Origin: Actinomycetes bacterium
GTDB taxonomy: Bacteria; Actinomycetota; Coriobacteriia; Coriobacteriales; Coriobacteriaceae
NCBI GenBank assembly: GCA_023441725.1
Contig: JAEZNV010000196.1
Location: 1-8,608, forward strand
DNA: 8,608 nt
Reading direction: 5' to 3'
The position numbers and the translations under genes were made by a program. The notes beneath the pieces are model-generated. The model was given only the letters and a program-made list of their open reading frames with translations, was not told the origin of the DNA and searched no databases. Shown here one piece after another: positions 1-6,511 of this stretch; position 1 is the first letter of the stretch; each line of letters begins with the position of its first letter.

Positions 1-11
1 TTGGTAGCCAT
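1..11 (-). CDS. rpsB: Start of ribosomal protein S2 gene (three codons only, runs off the window)
   Basis: Only the codons ATG GCT ACC and two further bases (Met-Ala-Thr-Lys/Asn) are inside the window. The start is convincing because a perfect AGGAGG lies 6 nt upstream at 18-23 and a promoter lies further up at 153-181. The identity is inferred: many S2 proteins begin M-A-T-K, and rpsB follows the xerC region in related gene orders (trmFO-xerC-...-rpsB in Firmicutes, comM-dprA-...-rpsB in Actinobacteria). S2 would be a small-subunit ribosomal protein, normally followed by tsf. Sequence to the left of the window would settle it. Confidence 0.6.
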
Positions 12-146
12 GTTAAACCTCCTGTGGTTTGCCTCCGCGCGGGGTCATCCTCCAAAACCAACCCGGACATGTGCTACCAAAGCCCGGGCACCACGGTATG
101 AAGTAGCCGCGCGTGCGTGATAAAAACATGTTGCCGTGAAGCAACC
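12..146 (-). promoter_or_regulatory. Structured 5' leader of the rpsB-like gene (candidate autoregulatory element)
   Basis: If transcription starts about 7 nt after the -10 box, the leader is about 135 nt long. Three pairings are visible in the minus-strand RNA. First, GTTGC (145-141) pairs with GCAAC (134-130) around the loop TTCACG. Second, TGGTTT-(T)-G (near 60-53) pairs with CAAACCA (near 30-24), with one bulge, just ahead of the ribosome binding site. Third, TTGGTAGC (80-73) is exactly complementary to GCTACCAA (8-1), which is codons 2-4 of the gene. The third pairing would enclose the second hairpin, the Shine-Dalgarno site and the start codon. Ribosomal protein leaders often control their own translation; that this one does is inference. 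Confidence 0.45.
18..23 (-). promoter_or_regulatory. Ribosome binding site of the rpsB-like gene
   Basis: On the minus strand AGGAGG is followed by the 6-nt spacer TTTAAC and then ATG. This is a consensus Shine-Dalgarno site and fixes the start of the gene that leaves the window. Confidence 0.85.
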
Positions 147-152
147 CGATGA

Positions 153-181
153 ATGATAGCAGGAATGCATCTTCCTGCCAA
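153..181 (-). promoter_or_regulatory. Sigma-A/sigma-70-type promoter for the rpsB-like gene
   Basis: On the minus strand TTGGCA (181-176) is followed by a 17-nt spacer and TATCAT (158-153). Each hexamer matches the consensus at five or four of six positions, with the optimal spacing. It lies in the 219-nt gap after xerC and points at the rpsB-like start, implying that this gene is transcribed separately from the xerC operon. The expected transcription start is near 146. Confidence 0.65.
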
Positions 182-230
182 CCCGCAATCAAAACCACAC
201 ACCTGAGTGCGGCGCGGGACGTCCCAGCCA

Positions 231-1151
231 CTATTCGCCGCGGGGATGGGCTTGAGCCACAGCCCGCTTAAGCCGATCGGGTGTGAGATGCGTGTAGATC
301 TGCGTCGTGGACAGGCTCGCATGGCCCAGCAGCTCTTGAACCGAGCGCAGGTCCGCACCGCCCTCGAGCAAGTCGGTCGCAAAGGTATGGCGCATCGCAT
401 GCGGGGCGATGTCGGCCGGAATGCCGGCGAGCGTCGCCAGCATATGGAACCGCCGCCTGAGCATGGCGGCACTCATGCGATTGCCGCGCGCCGATATAAG
501 CAGCGGATGCGGCCTGGTAGCGGGGTCACGGCGCTTTGCCTGAGCGAGCAACTCCGGCCTCCCCTCCTCAATATAGAGACGCGTCGCCTCGAGCGCACGA
601 CGATACAGAGGGACAATACGTTCTTTGCTCCCCTTGCCCCAAAGGCGCAGCGTGCGTTCGGACCAAGCGATGGACTCCACATTGAGTGCTGCGAGCTCAG
701 AGATACGAGCACCCGAGGCATAGAGTAGCTCGAGCATCGCCGCATCGCGCAGTCCCGCGGGTGTTGAGGTATCAGGCGTCTTGAGCAGCGCCTCGACCTG
801 CTGGGTCGTAAGGACGCCCGGCAGGTCACGCGGCAGCTTGGGCGACGCGATCGCCGAGACCGCATCGCCCTCGACAATCCCCTCGGCAGCCATCCAGCGA
901 TAGAGAGATCGGATAGCCGACAGGTGCGCCGCAAGCGTTCGGGGAGCCACCTGCTCACGCGAAAGCTCGGCAAGATAGCGACGAATGGTGCGCACGTCGG
1001 CAGCGAAAGCATCGATATCCTCGCGCTCGCACCAGGCAGCAAAGCGCTCCAGTCTCGAGCCATAGGCCGTCACCGTGTTGGGAGAAAGCCCCTCAACGCG
1101 TGCGATATAGGCGATAAAAGAGTCGACGGTGTCGTACAGGTCAAAGGCTAT
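231..1151 (-). CDS. xerC: Tyrosine recombinase XerC/XerD family (start codon uncertain, probably non-canonical)
   Basis: This is a site-specific recombinase of the Xer type, expected to resolve chromosome dimers at dif during division. The N-terminal SAM-like core-binding domain reads LYDTVDSFIAYIARVEGLSP and continues to about residue 85; the catalytic domain follows. All family active-site residues are visible: Arg in SGARISEL, Lys in the GKGSKER hairpin, HAMR (His and Arg), His in LLGHAS and the nucleophile Tyr in QIYTH. From 1151 it has 306 residues, normal for the family. No ATG, GTG or TTG occurs in frame between the upstream stop at 1257-1259 and a GTG at 1073, yet the GTG would remove about 26 residues of the conserved N-terminus. 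I place the start at ATA (1151-1149), 9 nt after a GGAGG and overlapping the trmFO stop; CTG at 1139 is an alternative, as is a base error. XerC versus XerD cannot be separated by eye; the name follows gene position. Confidence 0.88.
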   Translation of the reverse strand: MAFDLYDTVDSFIAYIARVEGLSPNTVTAYGSRLERFAAWCEREDIDAFAADVRTIRRYLAELSREQVAPRTLAAHLSAIRSLYRWMAAEGIVEGDAVSAIASPKLPRDLPGVLTTQQVEALLKTPDTSTPAGLRDAAMLELLYASGARISELAALNVESIAWSERTLRLWGKGSKERIVPLYRRALEATRLYIEEGRPELLAQAKRRDPATRPHPLLISARGNRMSAAMLRRRFHMLATLAGIPADIAPHAMRHTFATDLLEGGADLRSVQELLGHASLSTTQIYTHLTPDRLKRAVAQAHPRGE

Positions 1152-2485
1152 GACCGGTCGCCTCCAAACAAGTCGGAACGCGTGGCCAAGTAGGCATCGA
1201 GGGCCTCGAGCGCACGGTCCGCATAGGCCTGATAGCGGTCGCGCTTGCTGCGGCGCTTACCGTCCTCGAGCGGCGGCACCAGGCCAAAGTTGACATGCAT
1301 GGGCTGATAGCCCACGGTGGCAGGATCGGTCGCATAGCCCACGAGCGCACCCAGGGCGCCCACGCGGGGCAACTCGACGGAATCGGCGCCGATAGCCTCT
1401 GCATAGGTGTTGAGCGCCGCGAGCAGACCGGTCGCCACGGCTTCCATGTACCCCTCGGTGCCGGTGATCTGACCGGCCAGGCGCACGCCGGTACCGGGCA
1501 CGGCAAAGGTGCCATCGAGCACGTGCGGGGCGTCGACAAAGGTATTGCGGTGCATGACACCGTAGCGGAAGAACTCAGCGTTCTCCAGGCCCGGCACCAT
1601 ATGGAAGACGCGCTTCTGCTCGCCAAAGGTCAGGTTGGTCTGGAAGCCCACCAGGTTATAGGCGGTCTTCTCCTTGTTCTCGGCACGCAGCTGAATCGCC
1701 GCCCAAGGGCGACGTCCGGTACGCGGGTCGGTGAGGCCGACGGGCTTCATGGCGCCAAAGCGAATGGCGTCCTTGCCGGTGCGCGCAACCTCCTCGGCAG
1801 GCTGGCAGGCCTGGAACAGATCGCCGCCCTCAAAGTCCTTGAGCACCACGCGGTCGGCCGTGGTGAGCGCCTCGATAAAGGCCTCGTACTCCTCCTTGTT
1901 GAGCGGAGCGTTGAGATAGTCGCCGCTCCCCTGCTCCTCATAGCGCGACTGCGAGAACAGCACGTCCATATCGAGCGTGGAGGCATCGACGATTGGCGCA
2001 GCAGCGTCAAAGAACGCCAAGGCGTCGCCACCGACGAGCTTCATGACCTCTTCGCTCAATGCTGGAGAACACAGCGGGCCCGCGGCAATGACCACGTGGC
2101 CCTCGGGAATCTGCGTGACCTCGCCATGCACGACCTCAATATTGGGTCGGGCGGCAACCTCGGCCTCGACAAGCTCGGAAAACGTAACGCGGTCGACCGC
2201 CAGGGCACCGCCGGCGGGAACGGCCGCACGATGCGCGCAATCAAGCAGTACCGAACCCATACGCTCGAGCTCGGCCTTTAGCAGGCCAGCAGCGGAATCC
2301 GGACGGGTTGACTTAAACGAATTTGAGCAGACGAGCTCGGCCAGGTGGTCGGTATGGTGGGCCGGAGAGCTCACCTGGGGGCGCATCTCGCACAGCTTTA
2401 CGGCAAACCCGCGATCTGCCAGCTGGATCGCACATTCCGAACCCGCCAGACCGCCACCGATAACCGTCACCTGATCGAACTGCAT
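1148..2485 (-). CDS. trmFO: FAD/folate-dependent tRNA (uracil-54-C5) methyltransferase TrmFO
   Basis: The enzyme makes 5-methyluridine at position 54 of the tRNA T-loop, using methylenetetrahydrofolate as carbon donor and FAD as reductant in the cytoplasm. The FAD-binding dinucleotide motif VIGGGLAGSE is at residues 8-17. Cys53 in LVCSNS and Cys227 in the FQACQP motif match the two cysteines known to matter in this family. Other family blocks follow: IRFGAMKPVGL, IQLRAEN and the C-terminal GTEGYMEAVATG. The length of 445 residues is typical. I chose ATG at 2485 because an AAGG ribosome binding site lies 9 nt before it; an in-frame TTG two codons upstream is too close to that site. The gene starts 14 nt after the dprA stop, and its own TAG overlaps the probable xerC start, so it sits inside a coupled operon. 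In Firmicutes topA usually lies between dprA and trmFO; it is absent here. Confidence 0.96.
   Translation of the reverse strand: MQFDQVTVIGGGLAGSECAIQLADRGFAVKLCEMRPQVSSPAHHTDHLAELVCSNSFKSTRPDSAAGLLKAELERMGSVLLDCAHRAAVPAGGALAVDRVTFSELVEAEVAARPNIEVVHGEVTQIPEGHVVIAAGPLCSPALSEEVMKLVGGDALAFFDAAAPIVDASTLDMDVLFSQSRYEEQGSGDYLNAPLNKEEYEAFIEALTTADRVVLKDFEGGDLFQACQPAEEVARTGKDAIRFGAMKPVGLTDPRTGRRPWAAIQLRAENKEKTAYNLVGFQTNLTFGEQKRVFHMVPGLENAEFFRYGVMHRNTFVDAPHVLDGTFAVPGTGVRLAGQITGTEGYMEAVATGLLAALNTYAEAIGADSVELPRVGALGALVGYATDPATVGYQPMHVNFGLVPPLEDGKRRSKRDRYQAYADRALEALDAYLATRSDLFGGDRS
1161..1165 (-). promoter_or_regulatory. Shine-Dalgarno site inside trmFO for xerC
   Basis: GGAGG occurs on the minus strand within the last codons of trmFO (the Gly-Gly of the terminal GGDRS). 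It lies 9 nt before the ATA codon that overlaps the trmFO TAG, but 87 nt before the first canonical in-frame start (GTG at 1073). It is the main sequence argument that xerC begins near 1151. Confidence 0.5.
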
Positions 2486-2499
2486 CTGCAAACACCTTT

Positions 2500-3435
2500 C
2501 TAATTGACACGCTTTCCATTGTGACCGAAGGGCGTCTGGGCGTGAAGCGCAAACTTTGAGGGCGCATACCTTCCATCCATCATGCGCTCAATAAGACCCT
2601 CGAGCTCGAGCGAGCCCAAAAGCTTGAGCACGCCGACAGCATCAAGCGAGACGAGCGCGGCAATGTCGTCGACCTTGAGCGGCGAGGCGATAAGCGCGTG
2701 CATCACGGTCTGCTGCATGGGGTCCAGATCGGCGATGCCAGGTGCATCGGGACGTGAGTAGCGCAGCGTACCGTAGATGCGCGAGATGGCCATCTCGATT
2801 GATTCCTCGTCGATGATGCAGCAGGCTCCGTTAGCGATGAGATAGTTAGTCCCGCGCGACTCGGGCGAAAGGATAGACCCCGGCACTGCAAGAAGCTCTC
2901 GCCCCAAGTCCATAGCGGCCTCCGCCGTGGAGAACGTACCCGAGGGCATGCCCGCCTCGGAAACAAAGAGTGCCTGCGACAAGGCGGCGATTACACGATT
3001 GCGCCGCGGAAAGGCGAACTTACGCGGTCCCATACCCCACGGCGAAATCGAAACGACCGCGCCGCCCGTATCGAGTGTGCGCGTTATGAGGCCGGCGCTC
3101 GAGCGCGGATAGACAACATCGGCGCCGGTCCCCAGTACCACGATGTGTTTGCCCCCGGCGTTGACCGCGGCCCAACCCGACGCCTGGTCGCAGCCGACCG
3201 CACCGCCCGAGACCACCGTCACCCCCGCCTCAACCGCCACCTTGGCCGCAAGATCTGCCACGGCGAGACCGTACGGCGATGCCTTGCGCGCGCCGATGAT
3301 GGAGAGCGCGGGCGTCGAAAGCACCTCGGGGTTGCCGCGCACATAGAGCGTCTGGGGTACATCAGAAAGCTCCAATACGGTCTCGGGATACAACGCATCA
3401 CCTGGATGCAGCTCGAAGGTCCCCTCGGCCATCAT
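2500..3435 (-). CDS. dprA: DNA-processing protein DprA (Smf), single-stranded DNA and RecA-loading factor
   Basis: DprA binds incoming single-stranded DNA during transformation and loads RecA on it. The Rossmann-like (SLOG) core spans about residues 40-210, with GARKASPYG (48-56), VVSGGAVGCD (74-83), LGTGADVVYP (101-110), FPRRNRVIAALS (142-153) and VPGS.L.PESRGTN (184-197). A winged-helix (DML1-like) domain follows at about 238-291. The 311-residue protein lacks the N-terminal SAM/helix-hairpin-helix domain of many DprA proteins and starts almost at the core. The usual SGLARGID block is altered to SGGAVGCD, so the protein is a divergent member. The first ATG (3435-3433) overlaps the comM TGA as ATGA, with GGAGG five nt upstream; a second ATG follows immediately and is equally possible (spacing 8). 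The overlap suggests translational coupling to comM. Confidence 0.92.
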   Translation of the reverse strand: MMAEGTFELHPGDALYPETVLELSDVPQTLYVRGNPEVLSTPALSIIGARKASPYGLAVADLAAKVAVEAGVTVVSGGAVGCDQASGWAAVNAGGKHIVVLGTGADVVYPRSSAGLITRTLDTGGAVVSISPWGMGPRKFAFPRRNRVIAALSQALFVSEAGMPSGTFSTAEAAMDLGRELLAVPGSILSPESRGTNYLIANGACCIIDEESIEMAISRIYGTLRYSRPDAPGIADLDPMQQTVMHALIASPLKVDDIAALVSLDAVGVLKLLGSLELEGLIERMMDGRYAPSKFALHAQTPFGHNGKRVN

Positions 3436-4955
3436 TGGTCCCTCCTTCCCTGATACATCGCCGCCTCGAGCACGTGATCCTGCGTCACCCGTTCACTTTC
3501 GGCAACATCGGCGATCGTGCGTGCAATGCGTACCAGGCGCACGATGCCGCGACCCGTCAGATGCGTGCGCTTCGACAGGCCGAGCACGCATTTCTCGGCA
3601 GCCTCATCAAGCCCAAAGGTCGAAACGACGCCGTCAATGGACCGCGACTCATCTTCCTCGGCATCGGTGTCCGCATCGTCCATACGGGATTCACGCCAGG
3701 CGCGAAAGGCGCGCCCACGCACGACGTAATCGCGCAGCTCGGCCGATGACATACCCTCCGCGCCCTCAATGATCACCTGGGGATCGGGGCGGGTCACATC
3801 GATCATCATGTCGATACGATCGGCCAAAGGACCGCGCAACTTACCCCGGTAGCGCTCGACCATCGACGCGGAACAGCGACACGGCACTTCGCGATCTCCC
3901 AAAAACCCGCAGGGGCAGGGATTGCTCGCAGCCAGCAGCTGAAAGCGCGACGGGAACGTAAAGGCCCCGTCAACGCGCACAATCCTCACGTACCCACGCT
4001 CGATGGGCTGACGCAGCGTCTGCAGAACGCCGGTGGGAAACTCGGCGAGCTCATCCAAAAAGAGCACGCCGCCATGAGCCAGGCTAATTTCGCCCGGATG
4101 CACCGGCCGCCCGCCGCCGATGAGTCCCGCGGTCGAAATGCTGTGATGCGGGCTGCGGAAGGGGCGATGCCCCGCAAGCAGTCCATCGATGTTCTCGCCC
4201 AAGACCGAATGGATGCACAGCGCCTCTTGCTGATCCTCGAGAGAAAGCTCGGGCAAGATGCCTGTCATGCGCCGCGCAAGCATGGTCTTGCCCGAACCGG
4301 GCGAGCCGATCATGAGCAAGCCGAGCTCGCCGGCGGCCGCAAGCGCCATGCCACGTTTGGCGACCTCCTGCCCCAGCACGTCGGCATAATCGAGCTCGGG
4401 CTCAAAGGTCGCCTCGAGCACTTCAGAATCCAGGTAATGCCGTGCGGCATCCCCCATGCCATGGGCAAGCTGAGATAGGTGGTCGATAAACCCGCAGTCA
4501 ACGCCCGCAAGCGGCACATGCTGATCGGACCTACCAGCGATAAACGAAAGCCCCATATCGCGCGCCAACAGCTGAAACGCAACCTCGCCCTTGACGGGCA
4601 ACACCGTGCCGTCCAGACCAAGCTCACCTGCAATAAGGCAGCGATCGAGGTTGTCACGGGGAATCTGCCCATCGGCCGCCAGAACCGCGATGGCAATCGG
4701 TAGGTCAAAACCGCTGCCAGTTTTGCGGATATCGCCAGGTGCCAGGTTGACGGTAATGCCAGACCGAGGAATCTCGAAGCCGGCCGAGCGCATGGCGCAC
4801 CGGATACGCCCGCGCGACTCCATCACCTCCATACTCGGAATGCCGAGCATCTGGATGCCCGGAACGCCACCGACAAGCGAGACCTCGACGGTGACGGGAA
4901 TTGCCTCGACGCCGCGGATGCAGGCCGCGTGTACGGCAAACGTCTCGAACGCCAT
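3432..4955 (-). CDS. comM: YifB/ComM-family Mg-chelatase-like AAA+ ATPase
   Basis: ComM is a hexameric branch-migration helicase that helps integrate transforming DNA by homologous recombination; outside transforming bacteria the family role is less certain. The protein has 507 residues, the usual length. Residues 1-170 form the Lon-like ChlI domain (VEVSLVGGVPGIQMLGIP, ITVNLAPGDIRKTGSGFDLPIA split over 67-88). The AAA+ module has Walker A GSPGSGKT (217-224) and Walker B GGVLFLDE (295-302). The family cysteine pair motifs NPCPCG and CRC (Cys347, 349, 359, 361) and the GPLADRID block (375-382) follow, and then the helical C-terminal domain. A short acidic insert (about 426-438, DDADTDAEEDE) precedes it. 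The start ATG overlaps the yraN stop by one base (TGATG). The frame is open for 66 codons further upstream, but that stretch overlaps yraN and has no family similarity. The comM stop overlaps dprA. Confidence 0.95.
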   Translation of the reverse strand: MAFETFAVHAACIRGVEAIPVTVEVSLVGGVPGIQMLGIPSMEVMESRGRIRCAMRSAGFEIPRSGITVNLAPGDIRKTGSGFDLPIAIAVLAADGQIPRDNLDRCLIAGELGLDGTVLPVKGEVAFQLLARDMGLSFIAGRSDQHVPLAGVDCGFIDHLSQLAHGMGDAARHYLDSEVLEATFEPELDYADVLGQEVAKRGMALAAAGELGLLMIGSPGSGKTMLARRMTGILPELSLEDQQEALCIHSVLGENIDGLLAGHRPFRSPHHSISTAGLIGGGRPVHPGEISLAHGGVLFLDELAEFPTGVLQTLRQPIERGYVRIVRVDGAFTFPSRFQLLAASNPCPCGFLGDREVPCRCSASMVERYRGKLRGPLADRIDMMIDVTRPDPQVIIEGAEGMSSAELRDYVVRGRAFRAWRESRMDDADTDAEEDESRSIDGVVSTFGLDEAAEKCVLGLSKRTHLTGRGIVRLVRIARTIADVAESERVTQDHVLEAAMYQGRRDQ

Positions 4956-5440
4956 CACGACACCTGCCAATCGAACGCATTGTACTGATGCTCGATCTCG
5001 GCGACATGCCCGCCGCGGATGGTGACGCCCACGGCATCGAAGCGAATCGACCTGAGCGGATAGTGCTCCATAAGATAGCAACTTGCGATACGGCGATACC
5101 GACGCTGCTTTTGGGCGTCCACGGCCTCCTCGGGAAAGACCCGCGTGGTGCAATCCAGGGCGACGCGCCTCGTCTTGACCTCGGCCATCACAACGACATC
5201 GTCGAGCTCATCCAGCAGCACCAGATCGGCTTCACCCTCAATGCAACGATAGCCCTGCTCCAACAAGGTGTATCCACGCTCGTTAAAGTAATCGATGGTG
5301 ATCAGCTCGCCCAGCATGCCGAGCTCGCGGGGACTGAGCCCCTTGATAAACTCGGGCGTAATCGCCCCGCAGTCGAGCTCGCCGTCTTCCCAGCGCTCCC
5401 TGAGTTGCTGCGTCTTGCTCTTTTTGCTTGCGGCACACAT
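4955..5440 (-). CDS. yraN: YraN/UPF0102 family nuclease-fold protein
   Basis: This is a 161-residue member of the UPF0102 family, a small restriction-endonuclease-like fold related to Holliday-junction resolvases. The biochemical role is not well established. The nuclease-type signature is complete: LGE (Glu45), IEGEADL (Glu70, Asp72), AEVKTRR (Glu87, Lys89), then KQRRYRRIASCYL and the IRFDAVGV strand. Compared with the roughly 120-residue family norm it carries about 35 extra N-terminal residues (charged, Lys/Arg/Glu-rich) and a short C-terminal tail. I chose ATG at 5440 because AAAGGAG lies 5 nt upstream; the frame is open to 5572, but that part runs through the terminator hairpin and has no family similarity. 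It is the first gene of the yraN-comM-dprA-trmFO-xerC run, and its neighbourhood with comM and dprA is conserved in Actinobacteria. Confidence 0.92.
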   Translation of the reverse strand: MCAASKKSKTQQLRERWEDGELDCGAITPEFIKGLSPRELGMLGELITIDYFNERGYTLLEQGYRCIEGEADLVLLDELDDVVVMAEVKTRRVALDCTTRVFPEEAVDAQKQRRYRRIASCYLMEHYPLRSIRFDAVGVTIRGGHVAEIEHQYNAFDWQVS

Positions 5441-5445
5441 GGGGT

Positions 5446-5452
5446 CTCCTTT
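5446..5452 (-). promoter_or_regulatory. Ribosome binding site of yraN
   Basis: AAAGGAG on the minus strand, 5 nt before ATG at 5440. It decides between this start and the longer open frame that extends into the terminator at 5539-5580. Confidence 0.75.
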
Positions 5453-5538
5453 CCCGCACACTGCATTGCCCCGATGATGAGGGCACCCTTCATGCGGGTA
5501 AGTACCGGGAGCAAACCAAAAGCTGACCAAATGCCGAC

Positions 5539-5580
5539 AAAAAACGGGCCGTACGCAACAATCACGTTGCACACGGCCCG
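5539..5580 (-). terminator. Strong rho-independent terminator after rnhB
   Basis: In the minus-strand RNA the arm at 5580-5566 (CGGGCCGTGTGCAAC) pairs with the arm at 5559-5545 over 15 bp, of which two are G-U wobbles. The loop is GUGAUU and six U residues (5544-5539) follow at once. It starts 49 nt after the rnhB stop. The plus-strand reading has no U-tract, so it acts in one direction. It separates the rnhB transcript from the yraN-to-xerC operon. Confidence 0.93.
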
Positions 5581-5629
5581 CTACCAGCAGGTTTATAAAA
5601 CGCCAGAGGTCCCCGTCTCCACAATTGAC

Positions 5630-6418
5630 CTAAAAAAGGCGCTCAGTCTGCAGAAAGTTTCCGCAAAAGCTCACGCGGTGCAGCGGACAAAGCCCATGTT
5701 TGCGAATCGCCTCGATGTGCTCGGGGCTTGCGTAGCCCTTCGACTCGGCCAAATGGTACTCAGGGTACTCGGCGTCGTACTCGACCATCATCTCGTCACG
5801 CGTGACCTTGGCCATGATGGACGCCGCGGCGATACAGGCGATTTTAGCATCGCCCTTCACCACGTCGCGCTCGTTGGGAACGGCACCCAAGGGGTTACCG
5901 TCCATAAGCACGCAATCGGGCTCGAGCCCCGTATCGGCCACGGCGCCCGCGACGGCAGCGCGGATGGCGCGGGCCATGCCCATATCATCGATATCCGCAG
6001 GCGCGATATGGCAAAAACCAATCGCCGTCGCGACCTCGGCAATCTTCACCGAGAGCAGCTCGCGGCGCGCCGGCGTGAGCTTTTTGGAATCATTGATGCC
6101 CCAGACGCGCGGCTCCATGGGAAGACACACGGCGCACACCGTCAAAGGACCGGCCACCGAGCCGCGACCCACCTCGTCGACACCCACGACCACGCCATCC
6201 CCACCGAGCTCGTGCATCAGCTCGTACATGCCGTTGACGCGCTCGCGCTCGGCAAGTTCCTTGGCATGGCGCTTAAGGGCGCGCTCGCAAGCCTTGATCA
6301 CTTGCTGGCGCGGATCCTCACGATAATGCTCCACGAGGGCGGGGATCTCCTCAAACGTGGCGCTCGCCAGCTCGCCGGCAACCTGCGATGCCGAAACCGA
6401 GCTCGTCATGTTGGCCAT
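5630..6418 (-). CDS. rnhB: Ribonuclease HII
   Basis: RNase HII cleaves the RNA strand of RNA-DNA hybrids and starts removal of single ribonucleotides from DNA. The four metal-binding acidic residues are visible in 262-residue numbering: Asp81 and Glu82 in GVDEVGRG, Asp173 in VLMDGNP and Asp208 in AKVTRDEM. The family blocks INDSKKL, GDAKIACIAAASIMAK and ESKGYASPEH also match. An N-terminal extension of about 75 helical, charged residues precedes the catalytic core, as in the longer RNase HII of Bacillus. The start at 6418 is set by AAGGAGG 7 nt upstream; another ATG three codons later is possible, and an ATG at 6436 overlaps no suitable site. The gene lies after rplS, as in many bacteria, but without lepB or rbgA between them. 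An rplS terminator stands just before its ribosome binding site. Confidence 0.96.
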   Translation of the reverse strand: MANMTSSVSASQVAGELASATFEEIPALVEHYREDPRQQVIKACERALKRHAKELAERERVNGMYELMHELGGDGVVVGVDEVGRGSVAGPLTVCAVCLPMEPRVWGINDSKKLTPARRELLSVKIAEVATAIGFCHIAPADIDDMGMARAIRAAVAGAVADTGLEPDCVLMDGNPLGAVPNERDVVKGDAKIACIAAASIMAKVTRDEMMVEYDAEYPEYHLAESKGYASPEHIEAIRKHGLCPLHRVSFCGNFLQTERLF

Positions 6419-6425
6419 ATCGGGG

Positions 6426-6432
6426 CCTCCTT
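6426..6432 (-). promoter_or_regulatory. Ribosome binding site of rnhB
   Basis: AAGGAGG on the minus strand, 7 nt before ATG at 6418. It overlaps the end of a 10-base palindrome TTGCATGCAA (6431-6440) that lies between this site and the rplS terminator. Confidence 0.8.
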
Positions 6433-6447
6433 GCATGCAAATCAGAT

Positions 6448-6479
6448 AAAAAGAAGGGCCACCCGAAGGTGACCCTTTT
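6448..6479 (-). terminator. Rho-independent terminator after rplS, UUCG tetraloop
   Basis: The minus-strand RNA folds as AAGGGUCACC-UUCG-GGUGGCCCUU, a 10-bp stem with one U-G wobble and a C(UUCG)G tetraloop, followed by C and five U residues (6452-6448). Two more A residues before the stem can extend it weakly. It begins about 33 nt after the rplS stop. The plus-strand reading ends in only four T residues, so activity in that direction would be weaker. Confidence 0.9.
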
Positions 6480-6511
6480 GTCCAAACGAGTGGACAGACG
6501 CTGCGATCTTC

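Noticed and set aside
1..70. Possible upstream reading frame beginning at ATG 70-68 in the rpsB leader
   Set aside because: It has no ribosome binding site and only stays open because it overlaps the start of the next gene.
211..229. Hairpin GGCTGGG-ACGT-CCCGCGCC containing the palindrome GGGACGTCCC just after the xerC stop
   Set aside because: It has a bulge and no directly following U-tract, so I do not call it an intrinsic terminator; it could still be an RNA 3'-end structure.
1295..2281. Plus-strand open frame of 328 codons opposite trmFO
   Set aside because: trmFO is unmistakable on the other strand, and this frame has no recognisable domain.
4956..5153. Upstream extension of comM by 66 codons
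   Set aside because: It lies wholly inside yraN, is Arg/His-rich, and the ATG at 4955 coincides with the normal ComM N-terminus.
280..5230. Many copies of CTCGAG and CTCGAGC across the window
   Set aside because: Most fall on Leu-Glu or Ser-Ser/Arg codons of GC-rich genes and are unevenly spaced, so they look like codon preference rather than a repeat family.
5441..5572. Upstream extension of yraN by 44 codons
   Set aside because: It runs through the terminator hairpin, and a good ribosome binding site supports ATG at 5440.
4901..6472. Long plus-strand open frame of 523 codons
   Set aside because: It runs antisense through comM, yraN, a strong terminator and rnhB. Its protein is rich in His, Arg and Ala, as expected for the reverse of GC-rich genes, and shows no family motif or ribosome binding site.
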